From: Oreohelix idahoensis
Lineage: Eukaryota > Mollusca > Gastropoda > Stylommatophora > Oreohelicidae
Length of the DNA: 64,000 nt
Direction: 5' to 3'
Assembly: GCA_024509875.1 (NCBI GenBank)
Contig: JAMPIV010005018.1
Location: 868,001 to 932,000 of the forward strand
Positions 61,721-64,000 of this stretch are shown piece by piece (the stretch's first letter is position 1; every line of letters starts with the position of its first letter). The notes beneath the pieces were generated by a model. The model saw only the letters and a program-made list of their open reading frames with translations, did no database searches and was not told where the DNA came from. The translations under genes and the position numbers were made by a program.

Positions 61721-63189
61721 TGTAGTAAAGTGTAACGATTGTCAACTCATTAAACCCAGCACAGTTTTGGTCATACAGGTCATCTTGTCCTGGAACGTGA
61801 TGAGGCTCCGACAAGAATGTGAGTGTAAACAATGAGTGTGTATGTGAATGTCAGAACGCGAATGGTAGAATGATTCGATAGAGTTGACAGGTTGGTAGTA
61901 CATCACTCATACTCACACTGTTCGAATTCAAGAAGTACTGGAACTACGGTGGTCTTTTTATAACATTTAATGGGACGCACACTTGGACAGTACGTGTATG
62001 GTTACAGGAACAAATGTCGACATAGACAGCATAATGTTGATCACAGGAATATCATCTTAAGTTAGCATTCATGCTTGGCAAATATCATAATGGAGCATTC
62101 GTAAATAAGCATTCAGAGTTCCATCATGTAAATCATCTGGCTTTACTGACTGGGCACGTCAGACCATAACCAATATATAGGAAGGCTCCTAGACCTAACC
62201 TCGTCTAGCGAATATCCCTTCACGTAAAGTTCAATATATATATTTTCCATAAAGATATAGGAATCCCAGACATGGGTTCTCACATGTAGCAGTGATCTCT
62301 TGGTTCATCGAGCGATAGTACAGGCATCCCTTTTTCTCACTCGATAAATACAAAGTATATGAATTTCAACATGGCTGTTCTTCTCTCGTGAGCTTCACTC
62401 ACTATAGGATACAGACCAAAATTGGTCATTCGTTAAATGTCCTCATTTCTTCATAGCTTCTCTCATAGAGGTAATTGAATAATATCATATAATCTAGTGC
62501 TGATACATAGGAATGTCATCTTCCTTTGAATAAATATTCTTTTCAAAAGTACCACTGTGCATCTGCTTATCGACAACGATGGCGAAGCCCAAGTTCATAA
62601 TAAATTGTGGTTTTACCTTTCTATGCGAAATATAACTTTGCCATTCCTTGGCAAAAGAGAATAAACACTGGGGTAAAGTACATACAACATGTCTAAATGA
62701 CTATCACTTTTCCCCATCTACTTATAGATCACTTTTTCGGCGATAGGCCGGCTACAACAAAATTCGACATCCAGACAGGATGACAGCCATGAATCACACC
62801 CCTTGCTAGCGATACTTCCGCTGCATAGCCTTTGACCTTTTCTAGCGACAACCAACATAGTTCGACTTAGAAATGTAAAGATATCCATATATAAGACAGA
62901 CTCGTCCTACTCATACAAACACTACGTATAAATTCAGGCCATAGATATACTGAAGCAAGAACAATCTATTCCTACCCAGCCAAAGAATAAATCGCAGTAG
63001 GCCTAGACTCGTCCGCGGAGTCCGATCGAAGATGACGGAACTACTTTCAAGGGAAGTAACTCAAAAATGACTTCTCCTTAAGCACTTAAAAAGGAAATAC
63101 TTTGTTTACAAAATATTTGCGAACATAATAAGTATATAAATGTATTATATTGCAAGATAGTAAAAATTGCCCTTTACAGTCTTACCACA
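61721..63189 (-). repeat. LTR of a Gypsy-type element (3' LTR, minus strand)
   Basis: 1469 bp, plus-strand edges TGTAGTAAAG and CTTACCACA, i.e. TG...CA in either reading. The minus strand just before it (63190-63200) has TTCCCGGGAGG as a possible purine-rich primer. The element body lies above it (RNase H at 63623-64000) and its other LTR is outside the window. Non-coding throughout; similar in length and scattered blocks to the block at 38434-39934. Confidence 0.65.
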
Positions 63190-63622
63190 CCTCCCGGGAA
63201 AAAAAAATAAAATTTTTTTTTTAAATACATCTAGGAGCACCGTAGAATAGGCTCACAACGCAAGAATACTGCGCAGATGAAAATATCAGGAATAACTATA
63301 ATTCCTAATATGACCGGTGAGAATATATCTCAAAATCTGAGAGAAATTGTTTCTCTACGAATAAATGTTTCCAGGAAGGTGTGATGTACGTATAATACAA
63401 TTCTGGTAATTATACAATGCATACCAAAAATTCACACTATAATCTTAAATTTATGATTTATGAAGAAACAATCATCAAAGAACAGCGGTGAATAAACATC
63501 AATAAACCGCTAAGTAGCGATACCATCATTCTATTATTAAATTACAAATGTGTATCTTAGTAAAGAAACAAAAAATAACTGTTGTAAAGTTATACATATT
63601 AAAAAGATCCAATATTTAACAG
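63190..63622 (-). other. Untranslated DNA between RNase H and LTR
   Basis: About 430 bp, AT-rich, no integrase motif in any frame. Confidence 0.6.
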
Positions 63623-64000
63623 TTAAGTGGCATCATGTGGGCATCTGGACAGAATGTCCGCCATCACATTTTCTGAACCACGGATAGCTCGTACCGAGAA
63701 ATGAAAAGGTTGAAGAGCGATTGCGTATCGAGTTGATCTCGAGCTCTTCAAGTTCTTACTTTGGATAGCCGTAAGAGCTTTTTGGTCAGTTTCCACTACG
63801 AAATGCGCGCCCAGAAGGAATCTTTGGAGTTTGAGAATTGACCAAACCATTGCCAATAATTCACGGTCTAAAACCGAGTAATTCCTTTCTGCAGCATTAA
63901 GTTTTCTGGATATATACATTACAGGATGCAGAGTTCCAGAGTACTCTTGCATTAGTGCCGCTCCAATCCCAGTGGATGAAGCGTCACTACGAAGAACAAA
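63623..64000 (-). CDS. Gypsy-type RNase H, polyprotein C-terminus (partial)
   Basis: Runs in from the window edge. Reads VLRSDASSTGIGAALMQEY (catalytic Asp), VMYISRKLNAAERNYSVLDRELLAMVW (catalytic Glu), HFVVETDQKALTAI (catalytic Asp) and ends ENVMADILSRCPHDAT-stop at 63623. This is the RNase HI domain that follows the RT in Gypsy elements. The frame stops immediately after the 'ADILSR' motif, whereas in standard Gypsy order an integrase would follow. It may be a Gmr1-like element, where the integrase lies upstream of the RT, or a deletion. The RT and anything upstream are beyond the window. Confidence 0.85.
   Translation of the reverse strand, partial: FVLRSDASSTGIGAALMQEYSGTLHPVMYISRKLNAAERNYSVLDRELLAMVWSILKLQRFLLGAHFVVETDQKALTAIQSKNLKSSRSTRYAIALQPFHFSVRAIRGSENVMADILSRCPHDAT

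Noticed and set aside
1..64000. Host protein-coding gene.
   Set aside because: Every long frame is explained by a mobile element, tandem repeat or antisense shadow. Short host exons cannot be excluded by reading alone.

Overview
The window is eukaryotic repeat-rich DNA, almost certainly from an invertebrate animal genome. It is AT-rich, no ordinary host gene can be recognised, and nearly every stretch with coding character belongs to a transposable element. The mix is animal-like: RTE/CFDP2-like and CR1-like LINEs, a restriction-like-endonuclease LINE 3' end, a Penelope-like element, two Gypsy-type LTR elements, Chapaev, Tc1, mariner, hAT and ISXO2/Merlin-like DNA transposons. There is also a short TTAGGG tract. 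A mollusc or other lophotrochozoan is a reasonable guess from this mix, but that is inference.

Layout. 1-3040: unassigned DNA, a 46-bp duplication, a LINE scrap and one copy of a non-coding repeat (repeat A). 3041-6613: a complete but defective Gypsy-like LTR retrotransposon with target duplications, tRNA-Leu-type primer site and most of its reverse transcriptase deleted. 6795-7071: a 261-bp foldback MITE. 7414-12745: a CR1-like LINE on the minus strand, split by a 2.18-kb Chapaev transposon. 13255-22812: a LINE ('LINE2') on the plus strand whose endonuclease start has expanded into about 42 copies of a 44-bp minisatellite. LINE2 carries an almost complete RTE element at 15470-18632 and a LINE fragment with a mariner nested in it at 19427-20646. 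23500-26920: a satellite with 72-bp units changing to 52-bp units, split by a truncated RTE copy. 28477-31150: a 75-bp triplication and repeat B, the inverted partner of A, which holds a truncated LINE insertion. 31277-32950: another RTE copy. 35770-40520: a CFDP2-like RTE element (minus) split by an LTR-like block. 44229-46414: a second Chapaev. 52686-54480: a LINE with an open reverse-transcriptase frame. 54655-61625: a patchwork of hAT, RTE tail, Penelope GIY-YIG, two Tc1 fragments, an ISXO2/Merlin-like fragment, another hAT and LINE ends. 61721-64000: the 3' end of an LTR element running off the window, with RNase H as its last coding domain.

The elements do not form a pathway. Their relation is nested insertion, and four insertions can be undone on paper with the host element's reading frame restored or an empty site matched. 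The strongest structural observations are: the minisatellite made from LINE endonuclease coding DNA; two Chapaev copies with different inactivating lesions and the same TTA target duplication; the empty/occupied site pair between repeats A and B; and the satellite unit change that coincides with loss of one 20-bp block.

Limits: family names rest on motifs read by eye. Clade assignments within LINEs, copy numbers and the organism are inferences. Several stretches of 1-4 kb (26.9-28.4, 33-35.7, 40.5-44.2, 46.4-48.9, 49.3-52.7 kb) show nothing I can name.
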